Source of the DNA: Haplomitrium mnioides | Taxonomy: Eukaryota; Marchantiophyta; Haplomitriopsida; Calobryales | Assembly (NCBI GenBank): GCA_049999725.1 | Contig: JBNGIS010006389.1 | Location: forward strand, 1-64,000 | Direction: 5' to 3' | Length of the DNA: 64,000 nt | Shown here: positions 44,984 through 55,422 of the stretch, one piece after another | How the letters are laid out: each line of letters starts with the position of its first letter | Numbering within the stretch: position 1 is the stretch's first letter | Translations under genes and position numbers: made by a program | The notes under the pieces: generated by a model | The model's database searches: none | What the model saw: the letters and a program-made list of their open reading frames with translations, nothing else | Told to the model about the DNA's origin: nothing

Positions 44984-45242
44984 TGTTGAAATACCAAGCT
45001 TGGTACGTAACCCGCCACGATGGCGGGTAGAGTCTTATTTTTTGGACCTTCTATAGGGTTAGTTTTGTTAAGTTAATTTAGAGTAAGCTTAAGTATAAAT
45101 ATAGAGTATGTAGAGAGAAAAGTAGGAAGGTCGAAGAGAGAGCGTGGCCATGTCGTAAGCCTCTTCCCTTTTGTAAATTCATTGTGTTGAATACGATCTC
45201 TCATATTTGCCTCCAAAGATTTGTCTCCTTGATTTCTTTACA
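44984..45242 (+). repeat. Element D 3' LTR, 259 bp
   Basis: TGTTGAAATACC...TTCTTTACA, the same length as the split 5' LTR after subtraction of one target copy. It shows the unbroken target CGGGT (45024-45028) into which C inserted in the other LTR. Confidence 0.95.
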
Positions 45243-45673
45243 TAGGAGTGCCTTGAAGTCCTTTTTCTATCAAGCCTTGCTACAACCCAAAGGGTGGAAA
45301 TTTGAGGATGCAATGATAGGAATTGCCTTGGCCGTCCATTCTGCCTTTGCTTCGCTGATCGTGACAATGCTTCCTTATTCTTCATTCCTTTGCCATGAAT
45401 TTCATTCCCATTGAGATAAATCTAGCAACAACTTCCTTTTGAGTCGTTCCATAAGGCATATGAGGAGTCCCTCCCCTTCCATCGTCTTGATTTTGGTCTC
45501 TTTGTTCCTCTACCCTTGCTTATGAGTAGTTGGTTGGTTGCCTCCGCTAGATTGCATCTTTTGAGTACTACAGTGTTTGCAAGATGTCTCCACTACTGCA
45601 AATAGAAAAGTGGCCTAGCTACACACTTAAATTTCAAACATTTTCACATAGTGCTTCCAATCATCGCCTAACA
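45243..45673 (-). repeat. Fragment 3 of host LTR E
   Basis: Starts with target copy TAGGA and continues LTR E from 26864. It matches element B LTR about 13150-13566: CAAGCCTTGCTACAACC, TTTGAGGATGCAATG, GATTTTGGTCTC, ending CATCGCCTAACA, like B's ACCGACTAACA. The three fragments total about 2.08 kb against a 2.27-kb B LTR. Confidence 0.75.
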
Positions 45674-46639
45674 TCCCTCTACAATCACATGCAAATGGCA
45701 AAGTGGTCAACAAGAAAATTGAACGAACGACCACTAGGATTGGGGGACTAGGAGAATTGCAATGCAAGGCTATCTAAATTGCAATAAACCTCAACAAGAT
45801 TCAAATTCCTCAATGTAGAATTCGTAAGGCCATTGTCAGTCGGTTGAGAACAAGGGTGTGCTGAAATTTTGAGATTTTCTATGTATGAGCTCTCAGTTGT
45901 CCTTTGCATAATGTAGTTGGTATGTTTGGAGCATACTCTTGTGATCAACGGGAGTTAGCAAAAGGGACGCAACTCACAACACCATGGCACGAAGAAATGT
46001 ATTTGTGAACTAGTAAGGACAAGAGGTTTGGGTGCTAGACATGCATTATTTTCTTCAGTAGTGCGCTCCCTTTGAAGCTCACATACGCAAGGGGAGCTAG
46101 AGAAGGCAGACATTGATCAATCAAGGGAACATCCAAGGGAGGAGGGTAGTCAAACAGGGATAGAAAAAAGGGTCTAGAAACTGTGATAAGAATGAATTTA
46201 ATAGAAAAAATTCTTTTGAGAAGACCTATTTATCTAAGATGGAAGGAGCAAGGGCAAAAAATGAAAGGAGTCAAGCGATGGCAACGATGACGGTTTCGAC
46301 AGACTCTATATCAACAAAGAAGAAGAAGGAGGCAGCTATCGATGATAGTATAGGCGACGGCGACGGTAGGCACGCTGTTTGCCGAAGCAGAGATGGTCGC
46401 TAATTCGGCATCAGGTTGACATCTTGGAGGGGAACGGCAAAGCAGGGAAAAAACATGTAGGTGCTTTATTTTATGCCTTCATAGGTCCAACAACTTGAAT
46501 CCTACTCACGTGATGATAACTTCATGTCGCAACTTTCCTTCATGACTATATGCTTGTTGGTGCTACTAGCTTCATCACTTTGTCATGCTTCTTCTCTTTT
46601 TATAGTATCGGTCTTTAAGGTAGCGACATCTGCCCTTGG
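45674..46639. other. Unassigned sequence between LTR E and fragment F
   Basis: No gag, pol or LTR homology recognised. 46200-46450 is purine-rich on the plus strand with GATGGCAACGATGACGG and GGCGACGGCGACGG, which could be decayed element interior or host DNA. The longest frames are about 65 codons and look like chance. Confidence 0.35.
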
Positions 46640-47895
46640 TTCCTTTTGAGCAGTGAGGGAGTCTCTTGATGGTCGGTTGACATAACTTGCTCCAAGAAGA
46701 ACATGTCAGTTCGACTGTGAAGAATGATTAGACAGGTTGAATGAACATCGGAATGATCCGATGAACCTGATTGAACTAGTCTCATGACAATTTCTTTGAT
46801 GACTAACAATAGACCCCGATGAGCAACTGCAGATTCCGTTTGTCAACCTCGATAGTTCACTTACTGTGATAGAATGCCAACCAATGTTGTCTTCCACAAG
46901 GAAGTTGGAACGTTGCTCCAATGAAGAAAGGACAAGTTCGTACGGTCAACCCCAATAGTTTACTCTTTCCTATAAGTTCTGATGGTCGACTATTCGATGA
47001 ATTGAACCGATGAAGAGAAAATTGGCCCAACTCGAAAAGGAATATTGGAATGACTCGATAGACCCAATCGACTCAAATTGTGGACAATAATTCCGATTAT
47101 TGATGACAGACATTGATGGTTGACAGTAGACAACGATGATCAACGGCAGACTCCGATTGTTAATCTGATAGTTAACTTACCTTGTAGGAGCGCCGCTTGG
47201 CACTGCTTTTCACATGGAATTTGGAGCGTTGCGCTTATACCAAAAAGTATAGATCTGGTACAATCAACTCTGATGTTGTTGACCACCTCCGATAGAAGTG
47301 ACAAAACTCTAATGAACTCAAAAGAAGGAACTTGTTGTACTCTGAACAGACCTGTTAGCACTTTGATAGATTGGAATGTCCTTAGATCCCTTGTGTTGTT
47401 GCTACCTTCTGAATGCTTTCACATTCTCCTCCCTTTTGATTCTCTCGAATTCCAATTGAATTCAGAGCGCCTTCCACTCTTCTCTTCCTCAAGCCTTGCT
47501 ACGACTCCGATAGTTAGAAATAATTGATGTCCCTGGCTTGCTTTAAGCTCTCCATTGAGTTTGTTTGTTATATCTGTGCCCTTTTGATCTCCTTCCTCAT
47601 GCATTTTTTTTCTTGGGATTTACCCTCTTATTTGCTTCCTCATAAGCTCTTTTGTAAAGTATCTAGAGAGTCTCTCTACGTAATCGCGCCGCATTACTAG
47701 TGACCCTTAGCTTGGCCTCTCTTATTATAAATATGGGTCGTAATCCAATGCCTGGTTGCTTTCTAACTCTCTTAGTGCTTAGTTGGTCTTGTTCTACTCC
47801 CCGAGGTGATGGATGCATCTTGAATACTACAACATCCGGTCTTTTGGACTAAAATTGAAAATTTTTGTGGCAACCCTTTTTCCAACCGGCTGACA
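46640..47895 (-). repeat. Fragment F: B-family LTR, partial
   Basis: Follows element B LTR from about 12660 to its end: GATGGTCGGTTGAC, repeated GA(T/C)CCGATGA and GATAGAATGCC segments, GGAAGTTGGAACG, TTGAATTCAGAGCGCC, CTCAAGCCTTGCTACGAC, then the end CCGGCTGACA at 47895. The start is approximate; the first half of the LTR is missing. No matching second LTR was seen in the window. Confidence 0.65.
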
Positions 47896-48936
47896 GGATT
47901 TAATGAGTTATAGAGAGGAAAAAAAGGACCATGCTATCGAGCAACTTAACAAAGAATACAAAGAAGTAGCAACGCAATAAGGAGGGTGGTTCATCACGTT
48001 ACCACGCCATGTGAGACGTGAAAGAAGGCTAGTGGGGGGAGTTCTATGCAAAAGACAATTGATTAAGAGGGTATAGTGCAACAATAGCCTAGAAGGAGTT
48101 GAAATTCAATCTCCATGCCAAGAATTCATGAACAAGAAGGGACAATTCCTCATAGCACTTTGCTTGAGATGGCCAAGAAGGTGGTTGGGAGTTAGAGAAA
48201 TTAACAAGGAGCCGAATTGATTGTGCTTGGGTTACTTACTAGTTGACACCTGAGTTTTGGTGCTAGAGGGAAGAAGGTATAGGCAGCAAAGAGCTCATTT
48301 GGAGAAGATCGGATCAACATTTTAAGAGCAGAAAGGAAGAGGTCTAGCCAAGGGGGTTGAGATGAGCATCTAGGAGCAAGATTGGCTGCATGGACGGACA
48401 TGATCTAGACTAGTGAGGTGGACTCAATGAGAGTAAGAGGCTCTAGTGGAGGCGGACTCACCCATGCAACAAGGAGACTCGTGGTGCAATTACACTTCCT
48501 TAGCTGCCTAGATCCACATGCCAACAAGGTGAGCAATCCTAGACTCAAGGTTCTCTATAATTCTAGAGTGGAATTGAAATTCTCCATCAATTGCATGTGA
48601 AGATCCCTATGTTTGCCACAGAGTATTAGCTCATGTGGAGCATGACATTCGAGAGGGAAGCAATGCTGAAATCTACATGAGAAGTTGGTTCTTTGATTGC
48701 TGCAAGCCAGCATGTGAGGTGGTGGTTCCTTTGAAAAGGAGTGCACATCAAGAGAGGCAACAAGGGTGGAGTGTATGACTAGTGGCAGAGAGCGCCATAT
48801 CTCTAGCTAGGGAGTAACAGTTGAAGCCCTCTTGAAAACAGAGGTAAAAGCTATCTATTGTTGGGTATGTACATGCAAGTGAATATGTATAGAATTACGA
48901 TGATGAGGGTTGAAGAGAGCAAGTTAGCATTAGCGG
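47896..48936. other. Unassigned sequence left of element G
   Basis: No protein, LTR or RNA gene recognised. It is purine-rich on the plus strand (GAAGG and GAGAGG stretches), with frames no longer than 66 codons. It may be old element interior adjacent to F. Confidence 0.35.
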
Positions 48937-49800
48937 TGTCGTGTTGTGGTTCGGCAAGTATATGAAAGGTAACAAGAAGAAAGGAAAAACAAATCACTCT
49001 TACCATAGATAAGTTTAGAGAAAAGTCAAGAAGAAGCGACAATGCATCTATCGAGAAGCTTCTAGAAATGCAAAAGTAGAGTTTGTTAGTACTATGTGGA
49101 AGATTCTCGAGATCTTGTAGGTAAGGACAAGACTATCATATTGGTTGTTCATGGATTCTTTTGGATTATGCTATTAGATATTTTGAAGATAATAGAGAAA
49201 GCAGCAGGGAAGAAGAGGATCATCAAGGAAACAACCAAGGAGGGATAGATATCGAAGAGGAGAGTGGGCACTCGAGGCATGGAAGTTCTACGGTGGGGTT
49301 GAAGGATCTTATGGGTGACAATCTTGGAAATGGATAGAGGATTATTTGTTGCTCCTAGTTTTCCTCTTCCAAATCCATTCTTCATTGGGCTGCGGATAAT
49401 TCATCGAGACCACTTTCGACAGTGGATACTATATCACTTCGGTGATAATTTTTCAACTTTGGTGATGAATCCACCAATTCTTATGTTGTTGCCAATTATC
49501 ACCTATGGCGAGTGGTTGGACCTTACCATCTACATTCTGACTTGATGTGGAGAGGTGTTTCTCAAATCGTCGTCGAAGAGTGTTTCGGTTTTCGGTAAAT
49601 GTTGAATAGTCGGAGCTGCAACTAGTGGAGCATCGCCAAATGATCATATGATTGAAGAGGACTCTAGTTTATCTTCTGTTTCTTTCATCTTTGTTTCTTG
49701 TCAACACAAATAGCTTATGTTCTATGGTTCTTATACCAAAAAGAAAAGTGAGTTAACTTGAAGTTAGTAAAAACCTAAAGGAAGGTTTGAGGAGTTTCCA
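48937..49800 (+). repeat. Element G 5' LTR
   Basis: Near-identical to 52902-53766 by eye over long runs (for example GATTCTCGAGATCTTGTAGG, CATGGATTCTTTTGGATTA). The ORF-like stretches inside (49315-49545) are LTR sequence. Confidence 0.93.
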
Positions 49801-50690
49801 GATTCTGGTGAGCAAGTAAGAAAGGCTTCAAAAAAGAAAAGAGTTTGAGAAAGATTTCCAAAGTTGGACATAAGTTTACTCCTACTACCTTGGAGGAGTT
49901 GAAGATTGGTTCATGAGAATTTCTTTTCCCTCAAGAGGAGATTGTGTTTAGAGATATGCTCAAGAAGCATAGAAAGGCATTTGCTTTTGAGCCTCATGAA
50001 ATTGGGTGTGTAAATTCAGATGTGGTTGCACCGATGATTATTTTTATGGTTCCACATGCACCTTGGGACTTGAAGCCAATTCTAATACCAAGAGCTCATC
50101 TACCAAAGCTCTTGGACCTCTTGTATGAGAAAATGCAAATAAAGATTTTGGAACCATCTTTTGGACCTTATTCTAGCCAATGGTTTATAGTGCCTAAGAA
50201 AAGTGAGGCACTACGATTTATTCAAGATATGCAACCTGTAAATCAAGTGACCATCCAAAATACAAGGGTGGGGCTTATTTTTGGAGAGTTTGCTGAGGCA
50301 TTTGCAGGGAGAGATATCTATCCTATGGGTGTTCTCTACTCTGGTTATAACCAATTCCAGCTTGCCTAAGGGAGTAGGGATATAACAACTATGAGAACAC
50401 TATTGGGTTTGTTGAGAATGTGTACTTTACCTCAAGATGCTACAAACTCTGTGGCACATATGATGAATGGGATGAACAAGATTCTAAGAGAATTTATCCC
50501 TGAAAAGACCAAGCCATTCCTTGATGGCATTCCAATCAAAAGATGTATAGAAGAAGACAAGAATGAAGCTTTGGATGAGAGAGGGTGTCGAAAATTTGTC
50601 ATGGATCATATTTCCGATTGTGCTCAGATTTTAACAAGGTTGGAAGAAGTACATTTGTCTTTGTCATAGGTAAAATCATCCTTTAGAGTT
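49801..50690 (+). pseudogene. pol: Element G reverse transcriptase, both catalytic motifs damaged
   Basis: After about 140 bases of leader, 49944-50369 reads HRKAFAFEPHEIGCV, WDLKPILIPRAHLPKLL, FGPYSSQWFIVPKKSEALRF, then IYPMGVLYSGYNQF, where the first catalytic Asp is Val (GTT, 50331-50333). 50391-50669 continues (MRTLLGLLRMCTLPQDATNS) to FLDGIPIKR, where the second Asp of the box is Gly (50526-50528). Stops at 50367 and 50667. It is inactive on three counts. Confidence 0.9.
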
Positions 50691-50699
50691 CGTGAGGTT

Positions 50700-51536
50700 G
50701 TGATTGTTGGGCACCTATGTGGCTGGTTTGGCCGAAAACTTGATCAAAAGAAGATTGATGCCATTCAGCGACTAAAGGATACATGTAGCTCAGCAACAGA
50801 GGTGCGTAGATTTCTAGGAGCATGTGTCTTCTACCATGTATGGATCACTCATTTTGCACATGTGGCAGATCCTTTGTACAATTTGTTGCACAAAGGAAAG
50901 GAGTTTCGGTGGGAAGATATCCAAACCACAACAGTGCAAAAGTTGAAGAAATTATTATCTTCTCAGCTTGTTCTTCAAAGGGTGAGCTATGAAAATGAGA
51001 AGCCAGTGATCTTGATTGTAGATGCCAGTTCTATTGCTATAAGTTGGGCCATTGGGAAAAATGATGAGGAAGGAAATCGGTTTGCAATTCGATTTGGAGC
51101 AAAAGTGTTGAGAAAACGACAAAGAAGCTATCTACAGGTGAAAAGAGAGTTATAGGGGGTGGTTGCAGCCTTGAAAGCTCAGAAATAATACCTGATTGGA
51201 GCACCATTGATTGTGGAAACAGATTTTTTGCCTTTGTTGGGGATGATTACCAACTGCAACACACCTAATATTGCAATGTTACCATGGATTGTCTATATCA
51301 AGTCGTTGAATCCAGAATTCAAACACATAGCAGGGAAGAATAATCCAATGGCAGATATGCTCTTTAGAGCTAGATATGAGCAAGAGGACGAGATGGTTGA
51401 AGACATTGATGATGTAGGCACTGAATTTTATTCACGTGCACAAAAGAGAGAAGAACCATTCATGCAAGAGCTTTATGAAGGAGAGTGGCTAAATATTGGC
51501 CATTATTTATGTACATTGAGGAGAAAGCCATAATAG
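50700..51536 (+). pseudogene. pol: Element G RT thumb and RNase H
   Basis: 50700-51155 carries the thumb (VGHLCGWFGRKLDQKKIDAI, RRFLGACVFYHVWI) and RNase H start (PVILIVDASSIAISWAIG, Asp kept; SYLQVKREL, Glu kept). After a stop at 51153 and another near 51188, 51207-51533 continues with VETDFLPLLG (Asp) and NNPMADMLFRARY (Asp). All RNase H acidic residues appear present. It would degrade the RNA template. Confidence 0.85.
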
Positions 51537-51539
51537 AGT

Positions 51540-52364
51540 GAAGCTCAATTCAAGCTGTAAGGCAGAAAGCCTACAACTATCTCTTGGCAAAAGGCTACTT
51601 ATGGAAGAGGGCGAAAAGAGGCCATGATATACCACCAAGGGTGGTGTGTGAGAAAACGACACAAAAATAGTTGCTGAATGAATTTCATTGTAGCTTATGG
51701 GCTGGGAGCAGGGGCATTTATGGCACCTTTGCAAAATTGAAGGAAAAATATGTATAGAGATGTGGTTTCTTTTGTAGAGTCCTGTCAAACCTGTCAGATG
51801 TATTCAGAGCTTCAGCACAGAGATGGGTTACATCCAACATATCCACTTGCTTTGCACTATAAGTGGGTAGTGGATCTTGTTGCTATGCTACCTGGAGTGT
51901 GGCAAATGAAGTATTTGGTCATAGCAAGAGAAGATTTATCCAATCAAGTGAAGAGAAGAGCATTGAGAACCAAGGAAATAGAGAATATTTGTCGGTTTTT
52001 GCTAGAAGATGTGGTGTCAAGAGATGGTTCTGTGGGAAAGATCACAGCTAACAAAGGTGAGTTAAATACTCATGAAACTAGAGAATTCTTTCAAAGATAT
52101 GGGATCAAGCTTGCTCTCATTAAAGCGTATAATCCTGAAGGGAATGCAAAGAGTGAGCGTAAGCATCCTCTTATTGTTAAGGCTCTTGTTAAAGCATGTA
52201 GAGGGAGAGCTGGTGAGTGGCCAAGGCTATTACCATTTGCATTATGGGCTAATCGGACTACTCATAGCTCAGTGACTGGTTATATGCCAATTGAGTTGAT
52301 GCAAGGGCATAAACCTATCATGCCTATCGAGGAGACTATCTTGAGTTGGAGTGTCTTATCTTAG
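51540..52364 (+). pseudogene. pol: Element G integrase (second catalytic Asp lost)
   Basis: The zinc-binding part is broken near 51650-51750 (stops, frameshift); CQTCQMY shows the Cys pair. 51750-52364 is a 204-codon core: WVVDLVAMLPG (first Asp), GKITANKGELN where Asn (AAC, 52049-52051) stands for the second Asp, and GNAKSERKHP (Glu), then WPRLLPFALWANRTTHSS. The core is open for its full length yet lacks a catalytic residue. Confidence 0.88.
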
Positions 52365-52889
52365 CAAGATCATACATCGTGAGAGGAGTTGGTTACACTT
52401 CAGATTTAGCAATTGGAGAGGAGGCCTGAAGATATCCAATTAGCAGTGGAAAGGCTGAAGAGAGCCAGGCTGAAAAACAAAATCAGATTTGATCAAACAC
52501 ATAAATTGAGGCCACGTGATTTACAAGAGGGAGATTGGGTATTGGTTTATGACAACAACTTGAATAACCAGCATAGTACGGTGAGGAAGTTTTCTAAATG
52601 ATGGTTTGGACCTTATGTAGTGGTGATTGTCCATAACAATGCCACATATACCTTGAGAGAGTTGGATGGGACTTTGTTCAAGTTCCAATTGCATGAAAGC
52701 GGGTGAAACTGTTCAAGCAATGGGACCAAGAAAATGTTTTGGAGGATCTTGGAGTTGCCATGCTAGTGTTTGAAGAGGAAGAAAATCCAGAAGGGCAAGA
52801 CGAGGACTTCACTTTAGCAAAAGGAGAAACTCTCTAATGCCGACCACAACGTTTACTTTCTTGGTGTCTATCAGACGATGCACCAGTTC
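52365..52889 (+). pseudogene. pol: Element G integrase C-terminus and 3' tail
   Basis: 52413-52601 reads RLKRARLKNKIRFDQTHKLR then EGDWVLVYDN, with a stop at 52599; then WFGPYVVVIVHNNATYTLRE, the C-terminal barrel. From about 52720 to 52840 an acidic tail (FEEEENPEGQDEDF) ends pol. No chromodomain is recognised. Confidence 0.75.
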
Positions 52890-52901
52890 AAGGGGGGTGG
52901 A
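52890..52901 (+). promoter_or_regulatory. Element G polypurine tract
   Basis: AAGGGGGGTGGA directly before the 3' LTR. Confidence 0.85.
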
Positions 52902-53766
52902 TGTCATGTTATGGTTTGGCAAGTATGTGAAAGGTAGCAAGAAGAAAGGAAAAAAAAATCACTCTTACCATGGATAAGTTTAGAAAAAAGTTAAGAAGAA
53001 GCGCACAAGAGATCTATCGAGAAGCTTCTAGAAACGCAAAAGTAGAGCTTCTCAGTACTACGTGGAAGATTCTCGAGATCTTGTAGGTAAGGACAAGACT
53101 ATCCTATTGGTTGTTCATGGATTCTTTTGGATTATACTCTCTGATATTTTGAAGAAAATAGAGAAAGCAATAGGGAAGAAGAGAATCATCGAGGGAACAA
53201 TCAAGAAGGGACAGATATCGAAGAGGAAAGTGGGCGCTCGAGGCACGGAAGTTCTACGGTGGGGTTGAAGGATCTTATGAGTGACAATCTTGGAAATGGA
53301 TAGAGGATTATTTGTTGCTCTTAATTTTCCTCTTCCAAATCCATTCTTCATTGGGATGTGGATAATTCCTCGAGACCACTTTCGACAGTGGATACTATAT
53401 CACTTCCGTGATAATTTTCTAACTTCAGTGATGAATTCACCAATTCCAATGTTGTTGCCCATTATCATCTATGAGGAGCAATAGGACCTTACCATCTACA
53501 TTCTGACTTGATGTGGAGAGGTGTTTCTCAAATCGTCATCAAAGAGTGTTTCGGTTTTTGGTAAATGTTGAATAGTCGGAGCTGCAACTAGTGGAGCATT
53601 GCCAAATGATCATCTGATTGAAGAGGACTTTAGTTTATCTTTTGTTTCTTTCATCTTTTTTTCCTGTCAACACAAATAGCTTATGTTCTATGGTTCTTAT
53701 ACCAAAAAGAAAAGTGAGTTAACTTGAAGTTAGTAAAAACCTAAAGGAAGGTTCGAGGAGTTTCCA
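52902..53766 (+). repeat. Element G 3' LTR
   Basis: TGTCATGTTATGG...GAGTTTCCA. The following bases (GATGAAGTGG) do not repeat the left flank. Confidence 0.93.
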
Positions 53767-54995
53767 GATGAAGTGGAGTTTGTGCAAAGAAAGGATCAAA
53801 AGGTCAAGAAGAGTGGCATCCCTTTGTAACAAATTTCAAGTCGTTTGGAGCTTTGAAAAAATACTTATGAGCGTTTGAAGGTGAAGGGGTCAAATTGAAG
53901 GGCAGATCTTCTTTCAAGCAATAGAATCGAGTATGCAAAGAATTTGGAGACAAACAGAGTACCATTGGAAAGCTGACAACAAGGGCTACAATTTGAAGAC
54001 AAGTTTTGATTAAATTGGAGTTGGGGTTTTTCTGTAACAACGAGTTGAAGATTGAGTACCGATTGAAAGGTTGTTTCAAATTCACTCCTCATTCATTTTT
54101 GAGTTGTGAATTCTCGCATTCTGTCAAGCGCATAGTATCAGTTGAGAATTTGAGAACCTAAAGATGGTAGTATGGTACAATAGTGTGTGAAGTTTCAAGG
54201 CTATTCTATTTGAAGTGAAGAAGTTACTACCTAGGAAGTTTAGGGGTGTTATTTTGTTCGGTTTTTCTCAAACAACATTGAATCTTTAAGAGTAATGGCC
54301 AATTCGCTCAAGGATTTGAGTTGAAAATTTTCATACAGATTTATCTTGCACCCTCGTTTTCAGCCTGAGAGTTTCAGACCCTAGCAACAAGCAACCCATA
54401 CATTCTCCTTGACAACACTTGAACAAAGAGTTGGAGAAAACTACTTTTTTTTTTCAGGTTTGTGATCAAACATTTATTGAATCCAGGAAAGGCATGAGAA
54501 CCTAAATCTCTATCAAAGATTTTCATTCCAAACCACTGAACCACAGAGCTTCTGCCATTTGCATAACACTCTCTACAGCCATATACCATGCGTATTCTCA
54601 GAACAAGAAAACTGGCACGAGAGAGCGGCAGGGCTCTCCAAGGTTGGTAGAGGTTCATCAAAGCTGAAGAAGAGCTCCAAGCAATAGTAAGAGCAATGTG
54701 CCTTGCTTCTTTTGGTTGTTTGCATAGGGAGATAGAGATGTAAGATGTACGTGCAATTGTGGAGGTAGTAAGCTAGATTGAAATTGTCAATTGAGGCTAC
54801 ATATAAGGCATGTAAACCTTGGTGCCACCAAAGAAAGAAAAAGTGCAATAAAAAGGTATTCAACCATGAGCATCATCAAATAGGATCGCTGAGCGGTAGA
54901 AAGGTGAGCTAGCACTATAGAGGCCCCTCCACAAGAAAGAATCAGAACTTTTGATTAAATCGGGCCTGGTGGATGGCATTTGGGTGTTTTGTTGG
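53767..54995. other. Unassigned 1.2 kb between elements G and H2
   Basis: No element homology recognised. 53767-54180 is an A/G-rich stretch with no clear frame. At 54440-54459 a T tract ends in CAG-G, like a splice acceptor, and 54374-54661 on the minus strand has a 95-codon frame of non-repetitive character (QPWRALPLSRASFLVLRIRM). It could be a trapped host fragment, the leader of another G copy, or chance. No function is proposed. Confidence 0.35.
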
Positions 54996-55384
54996 TGTAA
55001 TAGTGCAATCATAAGGTTGCGCTATTTATAAGAAAATAAAAAGGAGTGAAGTAAGTGGTAGAGAGTGAATTTTAGGGTTGAGATAAGATTAATTATCCTC
55101 AAAGTCATTTTTAGTAGAGAGTCACTTTTAAGGTTGAAATTAGAAGTGAATTGTAAGTGAAGAAAGAGGGATGAGACCATCTTGTCTTGTATAAATAAAA
55201 GGGCTTCTTAGCTCCACTCCTCATTTTGGAGTTCATCTCGAATCACTTAGGTTCTTTGGTTGCCAAGCTTTTTCTTGCACTCTTGGTCTTTGCTTGAGCC
55301 TTGACTTGCTTTTGTTTGAAGGGCTCTATTAGATTTCATTATGAGTTCTTACTCATTTGGAGTTGGTCCTTGAGCTCTTTTACA
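54996..55384 (+). repeat. Element H2 5' LTR, 389 bp
   Basis: TGTAATAGTGCAATCATAAGG start, TATA box TATAAATA at 55190-55197, end CTCTTTTACA. It is about 40 bases longer than the 3' LTR because of a segment near 55245-55290. Confidence 0.9.
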
Positions 55385-55398
55385 TTAGTATCAAAGCT
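55385..55398 (+). promoter_or_regulatory. Element H2 primer binding site
   Basis: TTAGTATCAAAGCT, a decayed initiator-Met site; H1 has the better kept TTGGTATGAGAGC. Confidence 0.8.
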
Positions 55399-55422
55399 AC
55401 GGTTTTTTTTTGTAGTAAGGTA

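Larger units (their letters stand above)
26865..45242 (+). mobile_element. Element D: Ty1/copia element split by element C in its 5' LTR
   Basis: 259-bp LTRs (26865-26909 joined with 40314-40532, and 44984-45242) flank a copia interior (gag, protease, integrase, RT, RNase H). The 5-base duplication TAGGA is exact (26860-26864 and 45243-45247). Without C the element is about 5.0 kb. It has several stops and one frameshift. LTR copies differ at roughly one base in ten by eye, so it is old. Confidence 0.95.
48937..53766 (+). mobile_element. Element G: Ty3/gypsy element with pol but no gag
   Basis: LTRs at 48937-49800 and 52902-53766 (864 and 865 bases, TGTC(G/A)TG...TTTCCA) enclose 3.1 kb of plus-strand pol: RT, RNase H, integrase. 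RT begins within 140 bases of the 5' LTR, so gag and protease are gone. There is no target duplication (AGCGG on the left, GATGA on the right). The pol type (VPHAPWDLKPI, FAEAFAGRDIY) differs from elements A-C. Confidence 0.9.

Noticed and set aside
49315-49545. Small frames duplicated at 49149-49545 and 53115-53484
   Set aside because: Both are the same LTR sequence of element G, not a duplicated gene.
54480-54700. A tRNA or other structured RNA in the G-H2 gap
   Set aside because: No cloverleaf, A/B box pair or 3' terminator run was found by eye.
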